From Lachnospiraceae bacterium (lineage in GTDB: Bacteria; Bacillota; Clostridia; Lachnospirales; Lachnospiraceae): 64,000 nt of DNA. A program made the translations under genes and the position numbers. This document shows positions 33,830-42,224 of this stretch, piece by piece. The notes under the pieces were generated by a model that was not told the origin of the DNA, ran no database searches, and was given only the letters and a program-made list of their open reading frames with translations. The number at the start of each line of letters is the position of its first letter. The first letter of the stretch is position 1. The stretch covers positions 1 to 64,000 of the forward strand of contig JAFSXC010000050.1 of NCBI GenBank assembly GCA_017450105.1, in the 5' to 3' direction.

Positions 33830-34880
33830 GCGGAGGCTGTTCCCGCAGGATCTCCATCGTTCTTTGAATACCGGAAGCGATGTCAAAATGTGCTTCCCAT
33901 CCCAGACCCTTCAGCTTTGTGCTGTCGAGAAGGGCCTTGGTCGCTTTGGAAAAGCCCGCGGCTTCCACCGCGTCCGGAAGGTCAAAGACCACCTTGCGTC
34001 CGCAGGCTCCCGCGATCAGAGCGGCCAGGTCCTTTAAGGTTATATTTGACCGTTCATCCGCGATATTGTAAGCTTCCCCGGTCTTTCCTTTGTCTAAAAC
34101 GGTAAGCAGGCCGCTGACCGCATCCGCCACATAGGTATAGGAATAAAACTGTTTTCCCTCGCTTTTTAAGATAATGTCCTCCCCGTTCAGAGCGTTTCCG
34201 ATGAACTGGGAAAGGGCCTTGGTATCCGTTTTTAAAAGCGACGGGCCGTAGCTTCTCGTAAACCGCGGGATCACAATATCAAGCCCTTTTGCAGCAAGAT
34301 ATGCCTGACAGAGCGCCTCCCCGCAGCGTTTGCTCTCGGGATAACCGGCCCGCAGCGTATTGCAGTCGATATAACCGAGATAGTCCTCCGAAAAAGCTTC
34401 TGTATCTCCGCGGTTTTCTCCGTAGATCTCATTGGAAGAAGCAAACAGAAACCGCTCGGTCCCGTGCGCGGCGGCATATCGGAGAAGCAGGTCCGTTGCC
34501 ATCACATTCGTCGTAATGGTGCCGATCGGATCCGTCGCATAGGCCTTCGGATGGGTGTTGCTCGCGGCATGAAACATGTAGTCCGCTCTCCCGACGGTTT
34601 CCGGGATCTCTTTTTGGATATCCGCTTCGACAAAACGGAAAAATTTCGAATCCCAATGCGCGGCAAATCGTTTTTTCGCCTTTTCCTCACTTCTTCCAAG
34701 TGCGGTCACGCTGACCGACAGCTCCGGATCCTTCTCCATCAGCACATCAATGAAAAAGCTTCCGATCATGCCGGTGGCCCCGGTCACGACCACGGTTTTC
34801 CCTCGCAGCTTTTCCCAGGCGATCGGGGTATCCGCCACCTGTTTTACATCTTCGAGATACAGGGGATGTTCGTTAAACAT
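33816..34880 (-). CDS. NAD-dependent epimerase/dehydratase (extended SDR, paralogue 2)
   Basis: 354 residues. Rossmann motif TVVVTGATGMIGSFFIDVL near residue 30, FLFASSNEIYGENRG, and catalytic AGYPESKRCGEALC (YxxxK). It resembles dTDP-glucose dehydratase/UDP-glucuronate decarboxylase-type enzymes and the SDR at 30157-31155. The first 28 residues (FNEHPLYLEDVKQVAD) are an extension before the fold. The gene begins 21 bases after the DUF4143 ATPase, probably in the same transcript, and is followed by a cytidylyltransferase. Its exact product is not assignable. Confidence 0.87.
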   Translation of the reverse strand: MFNEHPLYLEDVKQVADTPIAWEKLRGKTVVVTGATGMIGSFFIDVLMEKDPELSVSVTALGRSEEKAKKRFAAHWDSKFFRFVEADIQKEIPETVGRADYMFHAASNTHPKAYATDPIGTITTNVMATDLLLRYAAAHGTERFLFASSNEIYGENRGDTEAFSEDYLGYIDCNTLRAGYPESKRCGEALCQAYLAAKGLDIVIPRFTRSYGPSLLKTDTKALSQFIGNALNGEDIILKSEGKQFYSYTYVADAVSGLLTVLDKGKTGEAYNIADERSNITLKDLAALIAGACGRKVVFDLPDAVEAAGFSKATKALLDSTKLKGLGWEAHFDIASGIQRTMEILREQPPLDRM

Positions 34881-34901
34881 AGTCTGTGTTCCTTTCCGTT
34901 T

Positions 34902-36125
34902 TCAGATCAGCCACGCCGGCACATACCAGTTTTTATGATCAATGGGGAGAAGATCCCCTGCCATACAGATCACCGCTCCCTGTCCGATGGTAACATTTCC
35001 TTTTTCCAATGAGGAGAGGACCGTAAAGTTCCGAACCGCGTGTGCCGGTGCGGAAGCCTTTTTTATCTCGACAGGTGTCAGGGTCTGATCCTTTTCCAGG
35101 ATCAGGTCGATCTCCTTTTTGTTGCTGTCACGATAGAAGTATAAAGGGGGCCGTTTCCCCGCATTCAGATAGCTTTTGAAGATTTCGGTCACAACCCAGG
35201 TTTCAAAAAAAGCTCCGGACATCATGCTGTTTTCCAGAACTGCGGCGCTCCCCCATCCCATCAGATGTGCGCAGAGACCGGTATCCGAAAAGTACATTCT
35301 CGGCGCCTTGATCACACGTTTCAGCAAATTATGGCTGTATGCCGGGATCAGAATGATCAGTCCGGATGAAACAAGAAGCGACAGCCAGCGTTTTGCAGTC
35401 GGAGCAGAGATTCCTGCCTCCGCTGCCAGTGCTTCATAATTCACGCTTGTAGCCGTCCTTGCGGCGAGGATGCGAAGGAAGCCGAGAAACGCCGTTTCAT
35501 CTCCCACCTGTGACAGTTCCCGGATATCACGGCTGACATAGGTAGCCAGATAGGATTCGAAATAGAGTTCCGGGTCAGCTTCCGGATCTTCATACAGCTT
35601 CGGCATGGAACCTCTGTAGATCCGTTCAAAGACTTCCTTTACAGTCATCGGAGCAACGTCTGTCATGCGTTTTGAAAGCATGGAGACATTCATTTCAAAG
35701 GGTTCCATTCCCTCTTTCCGGATCTCATTATTTGATAATCCCGCCATTGGGATCACTCCGACTCTTCCGGCCAGAGATTCTGTCACACCCTTCATCATCT
35801 GAAACATCTGCGAACCGCTGAGCCAAAAACTGCCGTTTTTTTTGTCCCGATCTGCAAGGATCTTGATATACGGAAATAATTCCGGAGCATACTGCACTTC
35901 ATCGATAAAAACCGGAGGTTGATATCTCTGCAGGAAGAGTTCGGGATCCGTCTTTGCCAGGTGGCGGATCGTCGGATTATCCAAAGTCACGATCGTGCGG
36001 CCTTCTTCCGCCAGCTTCGAAAGAAGCGTAGACTTTCCCACCTGTCTCGCTCCCGTGACGAGCACAACCGGGAAAGACCTGTCTGCCCCGGATATGGTAT
36101 CTGAGATTTTTCGCTCAATATACAT
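34902..36125 (-). CDS. DUF4143-type AAA ATPase
   Basis: 407 residues. Walker A LVTGARQVGKSTLLSKLAEE (about 22-41), Walker B PPVFIDEVQYAP, and a C-terminal nuclease-like DUF4143 region with LYFYRDSNKKEIDLILEKDQ (about 322-341). These proteins are widespread in anaerobes, often as isolated cargo; their function is not known. It is out of place in a polymer locus. With its own promoter overlapping the upstream terminator and only 21 bases to the next SDR gene, it may head the SDR-cytidylyltransferase transcript. It may instead have inserted between units. Confidence 0.88.
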   Translation of the reverse strand: MYIERKISDTISGADRSFPVVLVTGARQVGKSTLLSKLAEEGRTIVTLDNPTIRHLAKTDPELFLQRYQPPVFIDEVQYAPELFPYIKILADRDKKNGSFWLSGSQMFQMMKGVTESLAGRVGVIPMAGLSNNEIRKEGMEPFEMNVSMLSKRMTDVAPMTVKEVFERIYRGSMPKLYEDPEADPELYFESYLATYVSRDIRELSQVGDETAFLGFLRILAARTATSVNYEALAAEAGISAPTAKRWLSLLVSSGLIILIPAYSHNLLKRVIKAPRMYFSDTGLCAHLMGWGSAAVLENSMMSGAFFETWVVTEIFKSYLNAGKRPPLYFYRDSNKKEIDLILEKDQTLTPVEIKKASAPAHAVRNFTVLSSLEKGNVTIGQGAVICMAGDLLPIDHKNWYVPAWLI

Positions 36126-36160
36126 GTTCTCTTCCTCTGCGGTCTCCTGTTTCGAATACC

Positions 36161-36189
36161 ATTATAATCGAACCGCAAAAAAATGCAAA
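36161..36189 (-). promoter_or_regulatory. Promoter of the DUF4143 gene
   Basis: On the minus strand, TTTGCA (36189-36184), a 17-base spacer and a perfect TATAAT (36166-36161). The -35 box lies inside the arm of the terminator hairpin at 36183-36215, so stopping one unit and starting the next use the same bases. Confidence 0.55.
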
Positions 36190-36215
36190 TCCAACATATC
36201 ATTTTGGATTTGCAT
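36177..36215 (-). terminator. Intrinsic terminator of the GT32-TagF unit
   Basis: Perfect 12-bp inverted repeat ATGCAAATCCAA (36183-36194) / TTGGATTTGCAT (36204-36215) with a 9-base loop. On the minus strand the stem is followed directly by seven U residues. It begins 14 bases after the stop codon at 36229. The stem is AT-rich but long. Confidence 0.75.
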
Positions 36216-36228
36216 AATCATATACTTT

Positions 36229-37308
36229 TTACTTTCTTTTTAACCTCTCCGCCACCATCCTGCAGGCTTCTCCGGTTTCGCAGCTTCCCAGCTCGTTATG
36301 GTGCTTCTCCATATTGCTCCGGAAGGATGCCTCATCAAAGCCGGCGATCCTCTTCCACAGCTCCTCTTCCGTTTTTGCGAGGGGAAACCCGCACTCCTCC
36401 GGGTCATAATAAAAGCCCTGGTTTTTCCGGAATTCCTCGATATCCGGCGCATAGAGAAGGATGGGACGCCCGAGGAAGGAATAATCCCAGATGGAGCTGG
36501 AATAATCCGTGACGAGAACATCCGAGGCCAGGAGCAGCTCCTGCATATCGGGGTAAGCCGATACGTCGATCACGTTTTCACTCAAAACAGGCTTTGCGGA
36601 TTCATGATAATGTTTACGGTACAGGACCGAAAATGTTTTTCGAAATCTTTTCGATAAAGCGTCACAAAGTTTCCCGAAATCCGGGTCCCTCATCTCCTTC
36701 CCCTCAAACCAGGTCGGCGCGTAGAGAACAGCCGCCTCGGTCGTAAGCTCCAGGGCGTTCCTCACTTTTTCAGAAAGCGCCGTCCGCTTTGCGGCATCAA
36801 AGAACACATCATTTCTGGGAAGCCCCGTATTTAAGACCTCTCCCCGAAAGCCCATGGCACCCCGGATCTCCAGCTCCGTAAACCTCTCTGAGCTGCTTAA
36901 GAACACGCTGATCTGGCGGTTATACCAATTCATGAGCTCCGGGCTGTCCACGATCCTCTTATAGGCCCCGCCGCCATGCCAGGTATTCATGACGATCTGA
37001 CTCCTGCGGAACGGGATCCGCTGGCAGAAGCCGCTGTTCATGATCACGGTCCCCGCCGTCAGCATATGGTAATACCATTTCAGGCTCCCGCGCTTTACCT
37101 GCTTTTCGGGGCACAGGGCAAGAGGCGTATCCAGATAGACCCAGACGAGCTCATAACGGCCGCCTTCTTTTTCCGAAAGGTATTCCGAAATCGCCCTCGG
37201 GCTGCAGGAATACTGCTTCCCCAGATAGCATTCGAATATGATTTTCCTTTTCTTCACCGGGAAAAGATACAGAAGATGTAAGATCCCGCGGATGAGCTTT
37301 ATGATCAA
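36229..37308 (-). CDS. CDP-glycerol glycerophosphotransferase family protein
   Basis: 359 residues. Motifs of the TagB/TagF family: VMNTWHGGGAYKRI (about 109-122), LNTGLPRNDVFF, VLYAPTWFEG and DVLVTDYSSSIWDYSFLGRP. It has no long N-terminal extension, so it is probably a primer- or substituent-transferring enzyme. The start is a TTG at 37308: there is no nearby ATG, and AAAGGAG lies 6 bases ahead, overlapping the stop of the GT32 gene. It is the second gene of a two-gene unit ending in the terminator at 36177-36215. Confidence 0.88.
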   Translation of the reverse strand: MIIKLIRGILHLLYLFPVKKRKIIFECYLGKQYSCSPRAISEYLSEKEGGRYELVWVYLDTPLALCPEKQVKRGSLKWYYHMLTAGTVIMNSGFCQRIPFRRSQIVMNTWHGGGAYKRIVDSPELMNWYNRQISVFLSSSERFTELEIRGAMGFRGEVLNTGLPRNDVFFDAAKRTALSEKVRNALELTTEAAVLYAPTWFEGKEMRDPDFGKLCDALSKRFRKTFSVLYRKHYHESAKPVLSENVIDVSAYPDMQELLLASDVLVTDYSSSIWDYSFLGRPILLYAPDIEEFRKNQGFYYDPEECGFPLAKTEEELWKRIAGFDEASFRSNMEKHHNELGSCETGEACRMVAERLKRK

Positions 37309-37319
37309 GGCCTGCTCCT

Positions 37320-38060
37320 TTATTCCTTTTTCTTCTCCCTCAATCCGGCATAGCCGTCCGTACCGAGAAGATTTCTTAAGACCCCGCCGGCATAATGCAT
37401 GAGCCGATAGGAAAAGCTTTTATTCCGGAAGCCCTTTTCCTGCCAGCTTCCCGCATAGTGATGAATCGTTACCGTTTTTTGGGGGCGTTTGCCAAACACC
37501 ATTCCCAGCGTATTCGGGCTGAAAAGCGTCTGTTCAAAAAGCGTAATTCCGGCAACCGTCTGTTTCCTGCCATTCGGCTTCATGCCCTTTTCCAGAAGCC
37601 GTTTGGTAAGGGTCCGCACATTTGTCGTAAGATCCGGTTCCCCGTCCTCCTTCAAAAAGCTTCGGTTCTCATAGAGCTTCAAAAAATCCAGAAACTGCGG
37701 ATGTCCCTTCTCACAGGCCATGATCCCCGTGGATACCATATCCTTCGATTCGAAGCCCAGAAACGCCTTTTCATTCAAAAAAGGGTCCAGGCTCTTGAAA
37801 ACCTCCACGTCCGTATCCAGATAGATCCCGCCCTGATGGTGCAAAACAGAAAGTCTCACATAATCCGTCACAAAGGCCCATTTTCGGCACGCATGGGCCT
37901 CCTCCATATAGCGGTTCTGGTGGATGTCAAAGTTACTCTCGTTCCACTCCCGGAGCTCATAATCCGGCAGGACCTTTTTCCAGCCCTCGATAAACCTCTT
38001 TACCTCTTCCGTCTTTTCTCCCCCGCCGAACCAGCACAGGTGAATGACCTTCGGAATCAT
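37320..38060 (-). CDS. GT32-type glycosyltransferase (DxD sugar-binding family)
   Basis: 246 residues. IPKVIHLCWFGGGEKTEEVK at the N-terminus and the metal/sugar-nucleotide motif GGIYLDTDVEVFKSLDPF (about residues 91-108) define the family. The start at 38060 is chosen because AAAGGAG lies 10 bases before this ATG and the fold begins at MIPK; an upstream start 34 codons away adds unrelated residues. A promoter (38116-38144) serves it and the TagF-like gene that follows. It likely adds one hexose to a lipid-linked acceptor; specificity is unknown. Confidence 0.88.
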   Translation of the reverse strand: MIPKVIHLCWFGGGEKTEEVKRFIEGWKKVLPDYELREWNESNFDIHQNRYMEEAHACRKWAFVTDYVRLSVLHHQGGIYLDTDVEVFKSLDPFLNEKAFLGFESKDMVSTGIMACEKGHPQFLDFLKLYENRSFLKEDGEPDLTTNVRTLTKRLLEKGMKPNGRKQTVAGITLFEQTLFSPNTLGMVFGKRPQKTVTIHHYAGSWQEKGFRNKSFSYRLMHYAGGVLRNLLGTDGYAGLREKKKE

Positions 38061-38115
38061 AAGGCAGACTTCTCCTTTCACCCGAAAAACCGGCAGATAC
38101 TTCATTCTTATATTC

Positions 38116-38144
38116 AGTATGCTTAAACAATAAGTAAAAGTCAA
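38116..38144 (-). promoter_or_regulatory. Promoter of the GT32-TagF unit
   Basis: On the minus strand, TTGACT (38144-38139), a 17-base spacer and CATACT (38121-38116). It is divergent to the GT4 promoter at 38156-38184, so the two start sites are placed back to back. Confidence 0.6.
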
Positions 38145-38155
38145 TATCGGAGGCT

Positions 38156-38184
38156 TTGGCAAAACGCCCCCTTCATGCTATAAT
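38156..38184 (+). promoter_or_regulatory. Strong promoter giving a leaderless GT4 transcript
   Basis: TTGGCA (38156-38161), a 17-base spacer and a perfect TATAAT (38179-38184) with TGC extension. Only six bases separate the -10 box from the ATG at 38191, so transcription should start at or next to the A of the start codon, leaving no room for a ribosome-binding site. Confidence 0.75.
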
Positions 38185-38190
38185 ATCCCC

Positions 38191-39300
38191 ATGAAAAAAG
38201 CCCTTTTGATCGCCCGGGAAATGAAATTTTTCTCGGATTTTGAAGTAAACAATATCCGGCTCCTGCAGAGCCTCGGGTTTACCGTCTGGTGCGGCGGAAA
38301 TGAAAAGACCCGGCTCTGGGACGCGCGCCGGATCGATGAACTCGGTGTGAAAAAGGTGGACCTCCCCTTTGTGACAAATCCGTTTGCCGCCGAAAACCGA
38401 CGTGTTTACAGGGAGCTCTGCGCTCTTATGGAGAAGGAGCGTTTTGACCTCGTCCACTGCCACATGCCCGTCGGCGGCGCCTTCGGACGGCTTTCGGCCC
38501 ACAGGACCAAAACCGGGCCGGTTCTGTATACGGCCCACGGCTTTCATTTTCTGTCGGGCGGTCCGAAGAAAAACTGGATCTACTATCCCATCGAAAAGTA
38601 TCTGTCCCGTTATACGGATGTCCTGATTACGATCAACGAGGAGGACTACCGGCGGGCCCTGAAATTTCACGCGAAAAAGGTGATCCGGCTGCCGGGGATC
38701 GGCGTGGACACAAAGGAATTTCAAACAGGAACGCTCACGAAGCCGGCCTTATGCGAAAAGCTTGCCATCCCCCCGGACAGTATTCTCGCGCTTTCCGTCG
38801 GGGAGATCCGGCCGTTGAAAAACCACGAGGCGGTGATCCGGGCCATGCAGGCATTGAACGACCCCCGTCTTCATTTCCTTATCGTCGGAGTCGGTGACTA
38901 TGAAGAAGAGCTGAAGCAGATCATTGTATCCTGCGGTCTGTCGGACAGGGTGCATCTCATGGGCTGGCAGAAGGATGTGAAGGAGCTGCTCCATGCGGCG
39001 GATTTTTATTGCCAGACCTCTACGAGAGAGGGGATGCCTGTGGCGCTTATGGAGGCCATGGCGGCGGGAAAGCCGATCCTGGCAAGCGATATCCGGGGAA
39101 ATAACGAGTTATGCGAAAAAGCCGGCGGAGAGCTGTTCAGGCTCCTGGAAGAGGGCGGTGCCGCCGGAGCTCTGAAGGCGCTTCTGGGGCGGCAGGACGA
39201 ATGGGAAGCCATGGGGCGCTTTAATCAGAAGAAAATGGAGCATTACGATCGATCCGTAGTTTCCGGGATCATGCGGGAGGTTTATTCCTCTCTTATATAA
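38191..39300 (+). CDS. GT4-family glycosyltransferase
   Basis: 369 residues with a GT-B fold. The N-terminal domain has LVHCHMPVGGAFGRL and LYTAHGFHFL; the C-terminal nucleotide-sugar domain has LALSVGEIRPLKNHEAVIRA and the E-x7-E block REGMPVALMEAMAAGKPILA. It resembles EpsD/WcaI-type enzymes of capsule synthesis. No Shine-Dalgarno sequence precedes the ATG and the -10 box is six bases away, so translation is probably leaderless. An internal ATG at 38221 is possible, but it would drop conserved N-terminal strand residues and has no ribosome site either. It is the only plus-strand glycosyltransferase in the window. Confidence 0.9.
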   Translation: MKKALLIAREMKFFSDFEVNNIRLLQSLGFTVWCGGNEKTRLWDARRIDELGVKKVDLPFVTNPFAAENRRVYRELCALMEKERFDLVHCHMPVGGAFGRLSAHRTKTGPVLYTAHGFHFLSGGPKKNWIYYPIEKYLSRYTDVLITINEEDYRRALKFHAKKVIRLPGIGVDTKEFQTGTLTKPALCEKLAIPPDSILALSVGEIRPLKNHEAVIRAMQALNDPRLHFLIVGVGDYEEELKQIIVSCGLSDRVHLMGWQKDVKELLHAADFYCQTSTREGMPVALMEAMAAGKPILASDIRGNNELCEKAGGELFRLLEEGGAAGALKALLGRQDEWEAMGRFNQKKMEHYDRSVVSGIMREVYSSLI

Positions 39301-39329
39301 TCCCTTCCGTGCCTGCACTAGCCCTGTCT

Positions 39330-39351
39330 GCACACCGGCCCGGCGGGGTGC
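39330..39351. terminator. Hairpin between convergent GT4 and SMR genes
   Basis: Imperfect 8-bp stem GCACACCG / CGGGGTGC (one mismatch) with a 6-base loop, 30 bases past the GT4 stop and 16 bases past the end of the minus-strand unit. It may terminate both, but no U-run follows. Confidence 0.4.
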
Positions 39352-39366
39352 TGAGAGGGTTCTTGT

Positions 39367-39699
39367 TTACCGTGTGATCAAAACGGCGCCCACAACGATA
39401 AGGGATACCCCTATTATCTGCTTTATGGAGATATGCTCCTTTAAGACCAGGAAGCTTACGAGCATGGTCCAGATGTAGGTAATCGAGGTCAGAGGCAGGA
39501 CCACGGAATAGTCCAGATAGCGCAGGACGATGATATTCAGAATCGCCGCGCCTACATAGATCAGACCTCCGATCCACAGGTATTTATTGGTTATCATCGC
39601 CTTCAGGCCCTTGGCTGCGGAGGCTTTTTTGAAAAATACGGAGGCGATGGTACCCATCCAGGTCATGGCAAGAAGCAGAAGTACGATCCAAACCATCAT
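39367..39699 (-). CDS. Small EmrE-like membrane transporter (pair member 2)
   Basis: 110 residues with four membrane helices (about 3-23, 40-60, 65-85, 92-110). Motifs such as LPLTSITYIWTMLVSFLVLK and IIGVSLIVVGAVLI fit the EamA/SMR superfamily. The ATG overlaps the stop of the partner gene in ATGA and follows AAGGAGGAG. Small paired EmrE-like proteins such as ArnE/ArnF flip lipid-linked sugars. Here it is the last gene of a long polymer operon, just after the initiating sugar transferase, so a similar flippase function is a reasonable inference. Confidence 0.8.
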   Translation of the reverse strand: MMVWIVLLLLAMTWMGTIASVFFKKASAAKGLKAMITNKYLWIGGLIYVGAAILNIIVLRYLDYSVVLPLTSITYIWTMLVSFLVLKEHISIKQIIGVSLIVVGAVLITR

Positions 39700-40061
39700 G
39701 GCTTCTCCTCCTTCACCGGCTTCTTTTCTTCCCCTCCTCCGATCAGGATCACACCGATCATGATCACGATCACGCCGATCACCTTTAAAATCGTCACCGG
39801 CTCCTTCAGGACCAGAGCCCCGAGGATCACGCTGATCACATAATTCATCGACATGACCGGCTGCAGGACCGAAACGCTCCCAAAGCGGTAGGCGTAGAGC
39901 ATGAACAGGGCTCCGAAGGCATAAAAGCCGAAACCGATGAGGATCATCCATACGCCGTAGATCCCTCCCAGCTTCCACAAAAGCTGCCCCACACAGGCAA
40001 ACAGGGAGGAGCAAAGCATGATCAGTATTCCTTTACGATTCTTTTTTAACGATTCCAGCAT
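39696..40061 (-). CDS. Small EmrE-like membrane transporter (pair member 1)
   Basis: 121 residues with four membrane helices. SVSVLQPVMSMNYVISVILG and LKVIGVIVIMIGVILIGG match the EamA/SMR pattern; the charged tail GGEEKKPVKEEKP is cytosolic. The ATG at 40061 overlaps the end of the sugar transferase gene by 29 bases, with a GGAG about ten bases upstream; a start six codons earlier is possible. With 39367-39699 it likely forms a heterodimer that moves a lipid-linked sugar across the membrane (inference). Confidence 0.8.
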   Translation of the reverse strand: MLESLKKNRKGILIMLCSSLFACVGQLLWKLGGIYGVWMILIGFGFYAFGALFMLYAYRFGSVSVLQPVMSMNYVISVILGALVLKEPVTILKVIGVIVIMIGVILIGGGEEKKPVKEEKP

Positions 40062-41472
40062 TTTCGCCCTTCTCCTCATGCTCCGAAGCGGCGATCCGCT
40101 CCCCTTCCTCCAGGCCTTCGGTGCTTTCCTTCAGGAAAATGATCTTAATGGTCATCAAAACGAGCCTCACATCCAGCCAGAGAGAATACCTCTGTACATA
40201 ATAAAGATCCAGCTTGAGCTTATCATAGGCCGTTGTATTATATTTCCCATAAACCTGGGCATAGCCGGTAAGCCCCGCCTTGGCCTTTAAGCGGTAAGCA
40301 AACTCCGGGAAGTTTTTCATGTATTCCTCGATGATCTCGGGCCGCTCGGGCCGGGGGCCGACGATACTCATATCTCCCTTCAGGATATTGAAAAACTGGG
40401 GGAGCTCATCGATCCGGGTCTTTCGGATAAAGCGGCCGACCGAGGTAATTCGGTCGTCCTTCTCCGTGGCAAGGCGCGCTACGCCATCCTTCTCCGCGTC
40501 CACCACCATACTGCGGAATTTGTAGATACGGAACGTCTTTTTATTCTTCGTACACCGTTCCTGGGAGAAGATCACGGGACCATGGTCGTGGGCCTTGATC
40601 GCGATGGCCGTGATCAGCATGATCGGCGATGTCAAAGCGATCCCGAGAGCCGAAAACAGAATGTCAAAGAAGCGCTTGATCACGCCCTGGCCATAGGTCA
40701 TCCCGTATTCCTTCACATACAGGATCGGCGTATCAAAGATCTCCACATCATCGGCGCTGCGTACCAGCACATCCGAGATCTTCGGAACCAGATAGCACTG
40801 CAGGTTATACTGATAGCAGAATTTCAGGATATCGTTCCGCCGCGGCGAGCTGATCTCCTGCAGCAGCACGGCCTTAAACCAGGTCTCCTGCCGGCGCCGC
40901 CCGAGCTCCTCCCTCCAGTTTTCCTCGACCTTCATGGAACCTACGATCTCAAACTGGTCGGTCCGGGTCTGGATCTTGCCCTGCAGCCGGAGCGGCATCT
41001 TGCTCTCATACAGGATCATCATCTGCTTCGGACGGTAAAGATTATGAAACAGAAGCTCAAGAAGCAAAGTCAAAGCCACCGCGAGGGCCACCTGGATCAG
41101 ATACATGATAAGGGATCTGCGGATGAGTCCGCGGATCCGGGCGATCCGTCCGACCATCAGGATCAGGATCAGGACCTCGACCGCGTCCACCAGAAAATAG
41201 CCGATGAACTGGGACAAAATCACGTTCCGTTTCCGGTAAACCCCGATCTTTAAGCCTCCGACCACATAGAGAAACGTCACCTGAAGGACGAGATAGAGCC
41301 CGAGGATCAGAACATTACCCTTGTTCTGGAAGGGCTCATCCAGCCGGCTGTTAAAAAAGGTAAACCAGAAATAGCCGAAGGTAATGAGTCCCGACAGGAT
41401 GACAAGGATCTTTTCCAGTTGTCTTGCATAATGTCCCAGGACATCTTTTCTGTGATCAGTCAGCTTCTTCAT
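40033..41472 (-). CDS. Polyprenyl glycosylphosphotransferase (WbaP/CpsE type)
   Basis: 479 residues. Four or so membrane helices in the first 150 residues and a CoA-binding-like middle region lead into the catalytic bacterial sugar transferase domain (about 265-465). That domain carries KRFFDILFSALGIALTSP, IYKFRSMVVDAE, DELPQFFNILKGDMSIVGPR and KAGLTGYAQVYG. It transfers a sugar-1-phosphate to undecaprenyl phosphate and so starts a polymer repeat unit. The ATG overlaps the preceding stop (ATGA). It ends the biosynthetic chain just before two small transporters. The sugar (Gal, Glc, GalNAc and others) cannot be read from sequence. Confidence 0.93.
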   Translation of the reverse strand: MKKLTDHRKDVLGHYARQLEKILVILSGLITFGYFWFTFFNSRLDEPFQNKGNVLILGLYLVLQVTFLYVVGGLKIGVYRKRNVILSQFIGYFLVDAVEVLILILMVGRIARIRGLIRRSLIMYLIQVALAVALTLLLELLFHNLYRPKQMMILYESKMPLRLQGKIQTRTDQFEIVGSMKVEENWREELGRRRQETWFKAVLLQEISSPRRNDILKFCYQYNLQCYLVPKISDVLVRSADDVEIFDTPILYVKEYGMTYGQGVIKRFFDILFSALGIALTSPIMLITAIAIKAHDHGPVIFSQERCTKNKKTFRIYKFRSMVVDAEKDGVARLATEKDDRITSVGRFIRKTRIDELPQFFNILKGDMSIVGPRPERPEIIEEYMKNFPEFAYRLKAKAGLTGYAQVYGKYNTTAYDKLKLDLYYVQRYSLWLDVRLVLMTIKIIFLKESTEGLEEGERIAASEHEEKGENAGIVKKES

Positions 41473-42224
41473 TGGACAAATTCATAAACATGGTATTGCG
41501 CCGGCCCCGTAATCCCAAGGAGCCGGTAGCCCTCGGGTTCCTCCTCCAAAAGCTTGTCATTACGGAGAGCCACGCAGTTGCAGTTCAGCTTCAGCGCCTT
41601 TTCCCGGATCGCAGGAAGGTCATATTCTCCCTCCGGATTCATCAGCACCTCCAGCTTATCATTTCCTGCTCCGTAGCGGGAGGATTCGGAAATGATCGTC
41701 GCGTCGTACTGGCGGACGCGGAAGCCGATCTCACCGGGCGAAGCCAGCTTCGGTTTTTTGACATTCTCATGCACAATATCGCAGATCTCCACCACATCCT
41801 GGGGAACCTTGTACAGATTCTGGGGGACGGTGAAGTTCGCTTCGTTGTACGTAAAGGTGCCTCCCTTATAAATTATAAACATAAACAGCAGAATGAGAAG
41901 ACAGCGCAGGATTTTTTTCGGTATCAGGAAGGTCAGCTTTGTAAAGGCCAGCGCGATGAATACCGGCACGGTCAGGGCCCAGAGCACTCTCCAATAATCC
42001 CCGTTCATGATCTTGTTGTAGAGCGGGATGGTAAACGGGTTCAAAACCAGGATCAGGAGGATCAAAAGGTAGCCGGCCGTATTTTTATCGATGCGGTCCT
42101 TATTTTTCCAGCACAGAAGAACAAAGACCGAAAGGAGAAACAGCCAGATAAACCATCCGCTTCCGACCACGGCCGGAATATGAAACTGATAATTTGCAAG
42201 GCTTTCCGCCATCCATTCTCTCAT
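41469..42224 (-). CDS. Membrane protein, possible second half of a split protein
   Basis: 251 residues. About four membrane segments at residues 20-130 are followed by a soluble, probably external, C-terminal region (130-251) with EIGFRVRQYDATIISESSRY and LNCNCVALRNDK. Not recognised as an independent family. It starts in ATGA at the end of the 350-residue membrane protein upstream. The two together would look like one ordinary 600-residue polytopic protein of the DUF6077 kind. A recent frameshift or a natural split are both possible. Role in the polymer locus unknown. Confidence 0.65.
   Translation of the reverse strand: MREWMAESLANYQFHIPAVVGSGWFIWLFLLSVFVLLCWKNKDRIDKNTAGYLLILLILVLNPFTIPLYNKIMNGDYWRVLWALTVPVFIALAFTKLTFLIPKKILRCLLILLFMFIIYKGGTFTYNEANFTVPQNLYKVPQDVVEICDIVHENVKKPKLASPGEIGFRVRQYDATIISESSRYGAGNDKLEVLMNPEGEYDLPAIREKALKLNCNCVALRNDKLLEEEPEGYRLLGITGPAQYHVYEFVQ

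Noticed and set aside
34902..36215. Toxin-antitoxin or phage-defence system around the DUF4143 gene
   Set aside because: No small partner gene or further defence gene is next to it; flanks are polymer genes.
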